From: CAVQBJ01 sp963724405
Lineage (GTDB): Bacteria > Actinomycetota > Thermoleophilia > Solirubrobacterales > Solirubrobacteraceae
DNA length: 64,000 bases
Assembly: GCA_963724405.1 (NCBI GenBank)
Contig: CAVRUQ010000012.1
Coordinates: 1-64,000, forward strand
Direction: 5' to 3'
The notes under the pieces were generated by a model, which saw only the letters and a program-made list of their open reading frames with translations, was not told the DNA's origin and searched no databases. How positions within the stretch are numbered: position 1 is the stretch's first letter; every line of letters starts with the position of its first letter. The position numbers were made by a program, and so were the translations under genes. Shown piece after piece: positions 24,272 to 33,314 of this stretch.

Positions 24272-27193
24272 ATGGCGCGCGCGCTTCGTCCTGAGGAACG
24301 GCGGCTGCTCGCGGTACTCGGCCTCCCGACGCTGGGGATGGCCTTCGCGACGACGATGGTCTCGACCTACCTGCCGGTCGTCGCGCGCGGGTTCACGCGC
24401 TCCACCACCGTGATCGGCGTGATCATCGTCGGAGAGGGACTGATGGCGCTTTGGGTGCCGCTGGTTGCCGGCAGCTGGTCGGACCGCGTGCGCGAGACCG
24501 GCGGATCTCGTCTCGGATTTCTCGCGCGAGGCCTGCCGGTCGCCGCTGCCGCCCTCGTCGGGCTGGGCGTGGTCGGGTCCCTCCCGGCGCTCGGAATCAT
24601 CGTGACGATCTTCTTCGGCGCCTCGTTCTTCGCCTACGAGCCGTACCGGGCGATGTACCCCGACCTGGTCGAGAACGAGATCGCCGCGCGCGCCCAGGGA
24701 ACCCAGGCGCTCTGGCGGGGCGCCGGGACCTTTCTCGCGCTGGTGAGCGGAGGAGTATTGCTGAGCGCGGCCCGGGTCCTGCCGTTCGCGTCGGCGGCAC
24801 TGCTTCAGGCCTTGGCCATCGCTGCCCTGCTCATCCTGCTGCCCCGGATCAGCCGCCGGATGCGCGAGCGTCCGAGCGCACCGGGCCGGGCCGAGCTCGG
24901 GCGGGCACTGCACGAGGTGACCGGCGACGTGCGCCGGCTGCTGCGTGAGCACGGCGAATTGCGCGAGTACCTCCTCGCCAACGGGCTGTGGGAGCTGTCC
25001 CTCGGCGCCCTGAAGAGCTTCGTGGTCCTCTACGTCACCGTGGGCCTCGGCCAGTCGCTCGGCTCGGCCTCGCTTATCATCGGCGCCGTCGCGCTCATCA
25101 TCGTCGTGGGAGCGCTCGCAAGCGGGAAGGCCGCCGACCGCTTCGGCCACATCCGTGCGATGCAAGTAGGGCTGTGGGTGTACGGGCTCGCCCTGGCCGT
25201 GCTCGTCTTCGTGCACGCCCCGGCACTCATCGCCGTGGTCGCGCCGTTCGTCGCCTTCGGCGGCGGGCTTACCATGACGCTCCCCTACGCGCTGCTGCAG
25301 CCGCTGATGCCCGAGAACGAGCACGGCCTGCTCACCGCCTTCTACAGCTTCAGCCGCGGCCTGGGCGTGATGCTCGGTCCGCTTCTGGCCGGCGTGGCGA
25401 TCGGTGAGCTCGGCGGTCTGTTCCCTTCCACCCACGGCTACGCAGCGATGTGGATCGTCACGAGCGCCGCGGTTCTGCTCAGCCTGCCGGTCCTCTCGCG
25501 TCTGCGCCGGCGCCTGGACGCCCGCGAGGCGGCGGCGGCTGGAGCGCGCGGCGGTGAGCACGGCGAGGCGGGCCCCGCGACCGCAGCCGCGAAGCGGACC
25601 CGGCCGCGCGCGATTCGTCAGCTCCTCGCCCGGGTCGCCGCCGGCTCTCGACGCGCGGGGCGCGCGTCGGCGAGCGGGCTGCGTCGGCGGGTCGGGGGGC
25701 GCGAGCAGACACGGGCGGTGGTCCTCTTCGCCTGCATTCTCGGCCTGTCCACCGTGGACCTGAGCAGCGTCGGCGCAATGGCGACCGAGATGAAGCGCGG
25801 CCTGCACCTGCACAACACCGAGTTCGGTTTGCTTGCGGCAATCCCATCCCTCGCAGCGGCCGTGGTGACGCTTCCGCTGGGCGTGCTCGCTGACCGGGTG
25901 CCGCGCGTGCGGTTGCTCGGGATCGGCGTAGCGGTGTGGGCGGCGGCGATGGCACTCAGCGGCGCGGTCGAGTCCTATTCGCAGCTGCTGCTCGCCCGGC
26001 TGGCCCTCGGCGCGGTCACGGCCGTCGCCGGTCCGGTGATCGCCTCGCTCACCGGCGACTACTTCGAGCCGGGCGAACGCGGGCGGATCTACGGACTCAT
26101 CCTCAGCGGGGAGCTTCTCGGCACGGGTGTCGGCTACCTGGTGAGTGGCAACATCGCGGCCGCGCTGTCCTGGCGTGTGTCCTTCTACCTGCTCGCCGTC
26201 CCCGCCGGCGTGCTCTCGGTGCTCGTGCTGCGGTTGCTGCGCGAGCCGGCGCGCGGGGGCGCCGGTCGCTCCACCGATGCGGCGGCGTCGAGCGAGCAGC
26301 GCGACCCGGCCGTCGCCGAGGCCGTCGCGGCCCAGCAGGTGCGCCCGCGCCCCGCACTGATCATGCGCGGACGGAGGGGGGGTCTGCCATTGTGGGAAGC
26401 CGTGCGCTACGTGCTGCGTGTGCGCACGAACGTCGCCCTCATCGTCTCCTCCGCGCTCGGTTACTTCTTCTCGGCCGGGGTGCAGACGTTCGGATCGCTG
26501 TTCGTGCACCTGCACTTCGGCATCTCTCAGGCCCTGGCGACGACGCTGCTCACGCTCGTCGGAGCGGGAGCGCTCGTCGGCGTTGTCGCGGGGGGGCGCC
26601 TGTCCGATCGGCTCCTGCGCCGCGGCCATCTCAGCGGGCGCCTCACTGTCGCTGGCACCGCCTACCTGATCGCCTCGGCGGTCTTCGTGCCCGCCATCCT
26701 CGTGCGATCGCTCGCTATCGGGCTGGCCCTGTATGTCGTCGCCGCGGTCGCGGTCTCGGCGCCGAATCCGGCGGTGGACGCCGCGCGGCTCGATGTGATC
26801 CCGTCCTGGCTGTGGGGCCGGGCGGAGGCGGTGCGAACCTCGCTGCGCATGCTGGCCATCGCCGCCGCGCCGCTGCTGTTCGGCTTCGTCAGCGACGAGC
26901 TCGGCGGTGGCGCGACGCGCACGAGCACGAGCGGCGCCGGCGCGTACGCAGGAAGCGGGCCCGGACTGCAGCGCACGTTCCTGCTCATGCTCATCCCGAT
27001 GGCCGCGAGCGGCCTCGTGCTGCTGCGCGCCCGACGCACGTACCCCCATGAAGTGGCCAGCGCCCTGGCCTCCGAATGCGAGAGGCCTTCTCTGCGAGTG
27101 ACGCGGGACGGCTCGCGAGCGCAGGTGCGGACCGGCCGAGCAGCCGGCTCGGCTCGCCCCGGGCCCCCGTCCTCGGGAGGGATCACGCGATGA
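24272..27193 (+). CDS. Fusion of two MFS transporters
   Basis: A single 973-residue open frame holds two complete MFS units. Unit 1 (about residues 10-415) starts LGLPTLGMAFATTMVS and has the loop motif SWSDRVRETGG, resembling GPH/SLC45-type carriers. Unit 2 (about 500-935) starts VLFACILGLSTVDLSS and has PLGVLADRVPRVR and the TGDYFEPGERGRIYG segment, resembling Spinster-type carriers. A basic, Ala/Arg-rich linker joins them. The predicted total is about 24 helices. The ATG at 24272 has AGGTGG five nt upstream. The stop overlaps the next gene as ATGA, so a sugar-related substrate is plausible. Confidence 0.85.
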   Translation: MARALRPEERRLLAVLGLPTLGMAFATTMVSTYLPVVARGFTRSTTVIGVIIVGEGLMALWVPLVAGSWSDRVRETGGSRLGFLARGLPVAAAALVGLGVVGSLPALGIIVTIFFGASFFAYEPYRAMYPDLVENEIAARAQGTQALWRGAGTFLALVSGGVLLSAARVLPFASAALLQALAIAALLILLPRISRRMRERPSAPGRAELGRALHEVTGDVRRLLREHGELREYLLANGLWELSLGALKSFVVLYVTVGLGQSLGSASLIIGAVALIIVVGALASGKAADRFGHIRAMQVGLWVYGLALAVLVFVHAPALIAVVAPFVAFGGGLTMTLPYALLQPLMPENEHGLLTAFYSFSRGLGVMLGPLLAGVAIGELGGLFPSTHGYAAMWIVTSAAVLLSLPVLSRLRRRLDAREAAAAGARGGEHGEAGPATAAAKRTRPRAIRQLLARVAAGSRRAGRASASGLRRRVGGREQTRAVVLFACILGLSTVDLSSVGAMATEMKRGLHLHNTEFGLLAAIPSLAAAVVTLPLGVLADRVPRVRLLGIGVAVWAAAMALSGAVESYSQLLLARLALGAVTAVAGPVIASLTGDYFEPGERGRIYGLILSGELLGTGVGYLVSGNIAAALSWRVSFYLLAVPAGVLSVLVLRLLREPARGGAGRSTDAAASSEQRDPAVAEAVAAQQVRPRPALIMRGRRGGLPLWEAVRYVLRVRTNVALIVSSALGYFFSAGVQTFGSLFVHLHFGISQALATTLLTLVGAGALVGVVAGGRLSDRLLRRGHLSGRLTVAGTAYLIASAVFVPAILVRSLAIGLALYVVAAVAVSAPNPAVDAARLDVIPSWLWGRAEAVRTSLRMLAIAAAPLLFGFVSDELGGGATRTSTSGAGAYAGSGPGLQRTFLLMLIPMAASGLVLLRARRTYPHEVASALASECERPSLRVTRDGSRAQVRTGRAAGSARPGPPSSGGITR

Positions 27194-28983
27194 CGTCGAC
27201 CCGGGTCGGTGGATCAGTCTCGGCGGCCGGAGAGCTGCCCCACGTCCTGCGCGAGTATGCCCTGCTGGCCGACGGCGAGCGCGGCGTGATCGTGGGACCC
27301 AACGGAGACTTCGCCTGGATGTGCTTCCCGCGCTGGGAGTCCGGCGCGGTCTTCTCGTCCCTGATCGGCGGGTCTGGCTGCTACCGCGTGACCCCACGGG
27401 GACGGGCGGTGTGGGGCGGGTACTACGAGCCAGGGACCCTGATCTGGCGCAGCCGCTGGGTGACGCCGGATGCCACGATCGAGTGCCGGGAGGCGCTCGC
27501 GCTGCCCACCCGTCCCGGTCGCGCCGTGATTCTCCGTCGCCTCATCGCCCGCAGGGGGACGGCGGCGGTCGACGTGATGCTCAATCCGCGTGCCGACTAC
27601 GGCCGTGCCGCCCTCAAACGGCTTCGCCGCGAGGACGAGGGGCGCTGGACCGGCGAGATCGGTTCCATCCGGATGCGCTGGACGGGTGGCGCCGACGCCA
27701 GCGCGCACGCCGACGGGCACGGCGGGACGGCGCTCACGCTGGCTGTGAGGCTCCCCGAGGGACACCATCACGACTTCGTGCTCGTGCTCGACGAGGACGA
27801 CGCCGCCGATCCTCCCGACGCCGATTGGGCCTGGCAGGGAACGTGCGCGCAGTGGGCCGACCGCGTGCCGGGGCTGCAGGGCACGGTGGCCGAGCGTGAC
27901 GCCCGTCACGCCTACACCGTGCTGAGCGGGCTGACCAGCGGCGGCGGCGGAATGGTGGCCGCGGCGACGACGTCGCTGCCCGAGCGCGCGCGCCAGGGGC
28001 GGAACTACGACTATCGCTACGTGTGGATCAGGGATCAGTGCTACGCCGGACAGGCGGTCGCGGCCGCCGGCCCGCATCCGCTGATGGACGCCGCCGTGCG
28101 CTTCGTCAGCGATCGCCTGCTGTCGGACGGTCCGCGGCTGCGGCCGGCCTACACGACCTCCGGCGACGCCGTGCCCGACCAGCACAGGCTCAGGCTCCCC
28201 GGCTATCCCGGCGGCGCTGACATCGTCGGCAACTGGGTCAATGGGCAGTTTCAACTCGACGCGTTCGGCGAGGCGCTGCTGCTCTTCTCCGCGGCGGCAC
28301 GCCATGATCACCTCGACGCCGACGGCTGGCGAGCCGCGGAGGCCGCCGTCGATGCGATCGAGCAGCGCTGGCGGGAGCCCGACAGCGATGCCGGCGTCTG
28401 GGAGCTTGATCCCGATGCCTGGACGCACAGCCGCCTCATCTGCGCCGCCGGCCTGCGTGCGATCGCGCAGCACAACTCCGGCGAGGAAGCGGCACGCTGG
28501 GTCTCCCTGGCGGATCGGATCGTGTCCGACACCGCCGAGCACGCGCTGCACGTGTCCGGGCGCTGGCAGCGCTCGCCGGCTGACCCGCGGGTCGACGCGG
28601 CGCTGCTGATGCCCCCGGTGCGAGGCGCGGTCTCCGCGTCTGACCCGCGCACGCTCGCGACGCTCGCGGCGGTCGAAGCGGAGCTCACGGACGACGGATA
28701 TTGCTACCGCTACCGGCCCGACGAGCGTCCCCTGGGCCAGTCCGAGGGCGCGTTCCTGCTGTGCGGCTTCTGGATGGCTCTGTCGCACGCTCAGCAGGGC
28801 CACGAGGTCACGGCCGCGCGCTGGTTCGAGCGCACTCGCGCGGCCTGTGGTCCTCCCGGCCTCTGCTCGGAGGAGTTCGACGTCGCTCAGCGTCAACTGC
28901 GGGGGAACCTCCCGCAGGCCTTCGTGCATGCCCTGCTGCTCGAATGCGCCGTGAGGCAGTCCGTCGAAGCACCACGGCGGTAG
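27190..28983 (+). CDS. GH15 glucoamylase/trehalase-type glycosidase 2
   Basis: A 597-residue GH15 enzyme. The start overlaps the double-MFS stop as ATGA. The N-terminal domain has GPNGDFAWMCFPRW; the barrel signature is RNYDYRYVWIRDQCY. Catalytic Glu candidates lie in AGVWELD and GLCSEEFD. It is diverged from the 11.5 kb paralogue, notably GDAVPDQHRLRLPGY in the active-site loop region. Cotranscription with the transporter suggests it processes an imported alpha-glucoside or a trehalose-like sugar in the cytoplasm. Confidence 0.88.
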   Translation: MTSTRVGGSVSAAGELPHVLREYALLADGERGVIVGPNGDFAWMCFPRWESGAVFSSLIGGSGCYRVTPRGRAVWGGYYEPGTLIWRSRWVTPDATIECREALALPTRPGRAVILRRLIARRGTAAVDVMLNPRADYGRAALKRLRREDEGRWTGEIGSIRMRWTGGADASAHADGHGGTALTLAVRLPEGHHHDFVLVLDEDDAADPPDADWAWQGTCAQWADRVPGLQGTVAERDARHAYTVLSGLTSGGGGMVAAATTSLPERARQGRNYDYRYVWIRDQCYAGQAVAAAGPHPLMDAAVRFVSDRLLSDGPRLRPAYTTSGDAVPDQHRLRLPGYPGGADIVGNWVNGQFQLDAFGEALLLFSAAARHDHLDADGWRAAEAAVDAIEQRWREPDSDAGVWELDPDAWTHSRLICAAGLRAIAQHNSGEEAARWVSLADRIVSDTAEHALHVSGRWQRSPADPRVDAALLMPPVRGAVSASDPRTLATLAAVEAELTDDGYCYRYRPDERPLGQSEGAFLLCGFWMALSHAQQGHEVTAARWFERTRAACGPPGLCSEEFDVAQRQLRGNLPQAFVHALLLECAVRQSVEAPRR

Positions 28984-29001
28984 CGGCCACGATCCGGCCT
29001 C

Positions 29002-29020
29002 GCGCCGACCGACCCGGCGC
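29002..29020. terminator. Hairpin between convergent genes
   Basis: GCGCCG and CGGCGC form a 6-bp stem with a 7-nt loop in the 48-nt gap between the GH15 and FAD/Fe-S genes. It is weak but well placed to act in both directions. Confidence 0.3.
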
Positions 29021-29031
29021 CCACCCGGCGC

Positions 29032-32000
29032 TTATCGATTGAGCGCGGCCCGCACGGCCAGGCCTGCCGCTGCGGCCGCGGCGGCCACGGGGGCGTAGCG
29101 GCGCACAACCAGGCTCCGCGGCGCCGGCGGGCGGCGCGGGGTCGCGTCCTCGGGCTGCCCCGGCGTCCAGCCCGTGGGCCCGTGCCGGCGGGCGAGCTGC
29201 ATCACCTGTGCGACGTGGAGCGCGCCCCGCCCGATGCGCGACTGGGCAAGCTGGGTCTGACAGGAGAATCCGTTGGCGACGATCACGGTGTCGCTGGGCG
29301 CCTCCCGCGCCGCCGGCAGCAGCGCCTGCTCACCGCAGTCGCGGGAGATGTTCACCTTGCCCGCTTCGAATCCCCACGAGCCGGCGAGACCGCAACAGCC
29401 GCCGCTGACCGGCTCCACGATGAGGCCCATGCGCTGCAGCAGCCGCTCGTCGGGGCCCAGGCCGCCGGTGGCCTTCTGGTGACAGTGGCCCCAGAGGAGC
29501 GCGTGGCGCCGGACTTGCGGCGCCTCGATTTCAAAGTGTTCGAAAAACTCGCTCCAGTGATAGACGACGCGGCGCAGCCGCTCGGCGTCGTCGTCATGGG
29601 GCAGCATCTTGGGCAACTCGTCCTTGAAGACCGCCAGGCAGCTGGGCTCCATCCCGACGATCGGCGTGCCCGCGCGAATATCGTCGCGCAGCGCGTCGAT
29701 CGTGCGGCGCAGGTAACGCTCGGCCATGTCCAGGAACCCGTAGTCGTAGAGCGGGCGACCGCAGCACACGTGTCCCCGGGGTATGACGACGTTCCAGCCC
29801 GCCGCCTCAAGCGCCTCCACGCACGCCACCCCGACATCGGTGTGGAAGTGGTTGTTGAACGTGTCCGGCCACAGGATGACGCGAGGCCCGTGCGGATTGA
29901 CCGGCGCGCGACGGGCGTGCCAGTCCTGGAGGGTGATCGGCGCGAATGAGGGGACGTCGCGGCGGCGATCGATGCCCGCCGCGAGCTTGGCGCCGGTGGC
30001 AAATGGTGGGGTCTGGGTGACGAGGTTCACGAGCTCGGGCATCCTCGATGCCATCCGGGCCGCCTGGTCGATGAAGCCGAAGGCGTAGGCGTGCCGCGGG
30101 CGCCAGCGCCGCAGGCTGCGGTAGTGGTGGTGCAGGAACTCGGCCTTGTAGGTCGGCATATCGACGTTGACCGGGCACTCGTTGGTGCAGCCCTTGCAGG
30201 CAAGGCAGAGGTCCAGCGCGTCGTAGACCTCGCGGCTCTGCCAGCCGTCGGTAATGACCTCGCCTCGCAGCATCTCCCACAGCAGGCGGGCACGCCCGCG
30301 CGTGGAGTGCTCCTCCTCGCGAGTCACCATGTAGCTCGGGCACATCACCCCGTCGGTCTGGGGGACCCGGCACTTGCCCACCCCCACGCAGCGCAGCATC
30401 GCGTGGGCGAAGTCGCCCCCGTCCTGCTTGTAGGCGAAGCGCACGGGCGGTCGGGGCGGGTTGTAATCGACGCCCAGCTTGAGGTTCGAGTCGATCGGGA
30501 ACGGGTCGACGACCTTCCCCGGGTTCATCTTGCCCCTGGGATCCCAGATGCGCTTGAACTCGCGGAAGGCCTGGACGAGCTCGGGCCCGTACTGCTTCTC
30601 CAGGAACTCGGCGCGCTGCTGGCCGTCGCCGTGCTCGCCGGAAAGCGTGCCCCCATAGGCGACGACGAGGTCGCTGGCCTCGTCCATGAAGCGCCGGTAG
30701 TTGCGCAGGCCGTCGGCGTGGCGCAGGTCGAAGTCGATGCGCGAGTGAATGCAACCCTGCCCGAAGTGCCCGTAGGTGGAGCCCTTCAGCCCGAAGCGGT
30801 CGTACAGCTCGCGCAGGTCGCGCAAGTAGGGTCCGATGCGTTCGGGGGGCACGGCCGAATCCTCCCAGCCCGGCCAGTGGTCGCCGCTGCCGTCCGGCGG
30901 GAAGGCGGTCGCGCCCAGCCCGGCCTCGCGGATCTTCCAGATCGCGCCGCTGTTGCCTCCCTCCTGGCGGCTGGGCACGACCGAGATCCGATCCCGGGCG
31001 TAGCCGCGCTCGTCGGTGAGCCAGCGCACGAGATCGGCCGCGCGCTGCTCGGACTCCTCGGTCGTGTCGGCCCCGAACTGCACGAGCAGCCATGCCTCCC
31101 CCTCGCGGCGATCCGGGAGTTCGTCGAGGACGTCCGCGTTGAGGCCGAGCCCCTCCTCATCCTCGATCAGGCGACGATCGATGCCTTCCAGGCCGATCGG
31201 GCGGAAGCGCTCCACGATGTCTCGGACGTCCCCGCCGGCGCTGGGCAGGTCCGCATACTCAACGACGACCAGTGTGCGCATGTACATGCCCGCCATCAGC
31301 ATGAGCTCCACCTCCGTCGCGGTGACGCAGGTGCTCTCGGTGCCGACGAGGGCGCGAGCCACGTTGAACCCGCGCTCGGGCAGCAGCTCGTCGAGGTTGT
31401 AGCCCGATACGCGGCGCGGCAACACGCTGACCGGCGTCATCCGCTCGCGGATCACGTCGGCGTAGCGATCGCGGAGGTCGCGCAGCTGGGCGTAGATCTC
31501 GCCCTTGCGACCGCCGGCGGCGATGATCTCCTCCAGCTGCTCCTCCTCGGCGACCCCGACCGAGAAGCGCTCGCCCTCGTAGGTGACGATCTCCAGCGCG
31601 TGCACGCAGTCGGACATGCGCGGCCCCGGGCCATAGAGCTGAGCCTGCAGCGAGTGGATGCCGCAGGAGTTGTTGCCGACATTGCCACCGATCGTGCAGC
31701 GCGAGTGCGACGATGGATCGGGGCCGAAGATGAGGCCGGCCTGCTCGCCGGTCTTGCGGTTGACCTGCTCGTTGATAGCGCCCGGCTGACACGCCACGAG
31801 GCGCCGCTCGCGGTCGACGTCGCCGATCCATGTCATGTACTTGGAGGTGTCGATCACCAGCGCGCGGTTGACCGTCTCTCCGGACAGGCTCGTGCCGCCG
31901 CCTCGGTTGACGATCGGCGCGCCGAACTCCGCGCAGGTGCGGTGGGTGTTCACGACGTCCTCGACCGACCGGGGGATCACCACCCCGAGCGGGACCTGGC

Positions 32001-32178
32001 GGTAGTTGGAGGAGTCGTTGGCATAGACGGCGCGGGTGGCGGCGTCGAAGCGCACCTCGCCGCGGACCGTCTGCTCCAGGCGGCGCTTGAGATGCCCGAC
32101 GTCGACGACGGCCTGATCGGGTTGCGTGCCTCCCGTGCCCGTGCCGACCGTGGCGGGCACCTTCTCGATGGCGGCCAA
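29032..32178 (-). CDS. FAD-linked oxidase fused to Fe-S/CCG-domain reductase
   Basis: A 1048-residue protein. The N-terminal half is a FAD-binding type 4 (D-lactate/glycolate dehydrogenase-like) domain with PIVNRGGGTSLSGE and GPDPSSHSRCTIGGNVGNN. The middle has two Fe-S motifs, including CLACKGCTNECP. The C-terminal part has CCG motifs (GHVCCGRPL, GGCCGLAGSWG) as in heterodisulfide/GlpC-type proteins, then a hydrophobic tail. It probably oxidises a 2-hydroxy acid and feeds the quinone pool. The start chosen is a TTG after GGAGAGGAG, right behind the enolase stop. Confidence 0.85.
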   Translation of the reverse strand: MAAIEKVPATVGTGTGGTQPDQAVVDVGHLKRRLEQTVRGEVRFDAATRAVYANDSSNYRQVPLGVVIPRSVEDVVNTHRTCAEFGAPIVNRGGGTSLSGETVNRALVIDTSKYMTWIGDVDRERRLVACQPGAINEQVNRKTGEQAGLIFGPDPSSHSRCTIGGNVGNNSCGIHSLQAQLYGPGPRMSDCVHALEIVTYEGERFSVGVAEEEQLEEIIAAGGRKGEIYAQLRDLRDRYADVIRERMTPVSVLPRRVSGYNLDELLPERGFNVARALVGTESTCVTATEVELMLMAGMYMRTLVVVEYADLPSAGGDVRDIVERFRPIGLEGIDRRLIEDEEGLGLNADVLDELPDRREGEAWLLVQFGADTTEESEQRAADLVRWLTDERGYARDRISVVPSRQEGGNSGAIWKIREAGLGATAFPPDGSGDHWPGWEDSAVPPERIGPYLRDLRELYDRFGLKGSTYGHFGQGCIHSRIDFDLRHADGLRNYRRFMDEASDLVVAYGGTLSGEHGDGQQRAEFLEKQYGPELVQAFREFKRIWDPRGKMNPGKVVDPFPIDSNLKLGVDYNPPRPPVRFAYKQDGGDFAHAMLRCVGVGKCRVPQTDGVMCPSYMVTREEEHSTRGRARLLWEMLRGEVITDGWQSREVYDALDLCLACKGCTNECPVNVDMPTYKAEFLHHHYRSLRRWRPRHAYAFGFIDQAARMASRMPELVNLVTQTPPFATGAKLAAGIDRRRDVPSFAPITLQDWHARRAPVNPHGPRVILWPDTFNNHFHTDVGVACVEALEAAGWNVVIPRGHVCCGRPLYDYGFLDMAERYLRRTIDALRDDIRAGTPIVGMEPSCLAVFKDELPKMLPHDDDAERLRRVVYHWSEFFEHFEIEAPQVRRHALLWGHCHQKATGGLGPDERLLQRMGLIVEPVSGGCCGLAGSWGFEAGKVNISRDCGEQALLPAAREAPSDTVIVANGFSCQTQLAQSRIGRGALHVAQVMQLARRHGPTGWTPGQPEDATPRRPPAPRSLVVRRYAPVAAAAAAAGLAVRAALNR

Positions 32179-32192
32179 TTCGGGCTCCTCTC

Positions 32193-33314
32193 CTAGACTG
32201 CGAAGCGCTCCGCGTCGGCCCGCTTGAGCTCGAGGCCGTTGCCGGGACGCGACCGGTCGGGCGTCAGGCGCCCGTCGGTGGGCTGCAGCGTCCCGTCGAA
32301 CAGCATCGATTCGATGCGGACGTGATCGTGGAAATACTCGACGTGAACGGCCGTCTCGCACGCGCAGACGGCGTGAACGCTCTGCGCCGGCGAGCAGTGC
32401 GCCGACAGGGGCAGGTTGCGCGCGCGGCAGAGGGCGTCCGCCTGCAGGAAGGACGTGTAGCCACCACAGCGCGTCACGTCGGCCTGGAGCACGTCGACCG
32501 CGTCTGCGTCGAGCAGGCGCGCGAGCGCGAACACATCCCACGCGTATTCGCCGGCGGCGATGTCCAGCCCCGGCGGACCGGCATGACGGATGAGCGCCAG
32601 CCCGCGAGCGTCGTCTGAGGACACCGGCTCCTCCAGCCAGTCGATACCCTCGGCGGCGAACCACTGCGCCCAGGCCAGGGCCTCCTTGGCGTGGTAGGCA
32701 CCATTGGCGTCGACCATGAGGATGGCGTCATCGCCGACGGCCTCACGCGCCCAGCCCACGCGCTCGCGGTCCTCGTGGGGGCGGCGGCCCACCTTCATCT
32801 TCACCCGCTCACAGCCCGCGTCCCGTACCCAGCCGCACAGCTGCTGCTCCAGGCGGTCGCGACCATAGGAGGTGAATCCGCCGCTGCCATAGATGTTCGC
32901 CGCGTCGTGCACCTGCCCGAGCCAGGTGACGAGCGGAACGTCGTGCAGTCGCGCCGCGAGGTCCCAGAGCGCGTTGTCGACGGCAGAGAGGGCCATCGCA
33001 CCAGGCCCGCGAGTTCCAGTGTTGCGCATCCTCCTGGCCATGGCAGCCGAGATCTGCGGCACCTTCAGCGCGTCCGCGCCCTCGACGACGTCGGCGAGCT
33101 GCTCGGTGACGAGCAGTCCGGTGGCTGCCGGGCCGTAGGTGTAGCCGAGGCCCGTGTGACCACCGGCGCGCGCGTGCACGATGACGATCGTCGTGGCCTC
33201 CCATTGCAGGGTGCCGTCGGACTCGACGCCGCCGGGGCCATCGGTGGGGATCTCATAGGCGCAGACCTCGAGCGAGTCGACGGGCACCTCGACGGCGGTC
33301 GCGACGCCGCTCAT
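32193..33314 (-). CDS. Enolase-superfamily sugar-acid dehydratase
   Basis: A 373-residue protein of the mandelate racemase/muconate-lactonising type. The KxK catalytic motif is in VKMKVGR; metal ligands are in MVDANGA, WLEEPV and AAGEYA; and a likely catalytic His is in LSAHCSP. The family includes dehydratases for sugar acids such as galactonate. The exact substrate cannot be read from sequence. The ATG overlaps the pox stop as ATGA. It could supply a 2-keto acid to the ThDP enzyme or the FAD enzyme in the same operon. Confidence 0.82.
   Translation of the reverse strand: MSGVATAVEVPVDSLEVCAYEIPTDGPGGVESDGTLQWEATTIVIVHARAGGHTGLGYTYGPAATGLLVTEQLADVVEGADALKVPQISAAMARRMRNTGTRGPGAMALSAVDNALWDLAARLHDVPLVTWLGQVHDAANIYGSGGFTSYGRDRLEQQLCGWVRDAGCERVKMKVGRRPHEDRERVGWAREAVGDDAILMVDANGAYHAKEALAWAQWFAAEGIDWLEEPVSSDDARGLALIRHAGPPGLDIAAGEYAWDVFALARLLDADAVDVLQADVTRCGGYTSFLQADALCRARNLPLSAHCSPAQSVHAVCACETAVHVEYFHDHVRIESMLFDGTLQPTDGRLTPDRSRPGNGLELKRADAERFAV

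Noticed and set aside
24023..27397. A 1124-codon open frame on the minus strand opposite the double-MFS gene
   Set aside because: Its translation is Arg/Gly/His/Glu-rich without domains, a common shadow in GC-rich DNA; the plus strand has clear helices and motifs.
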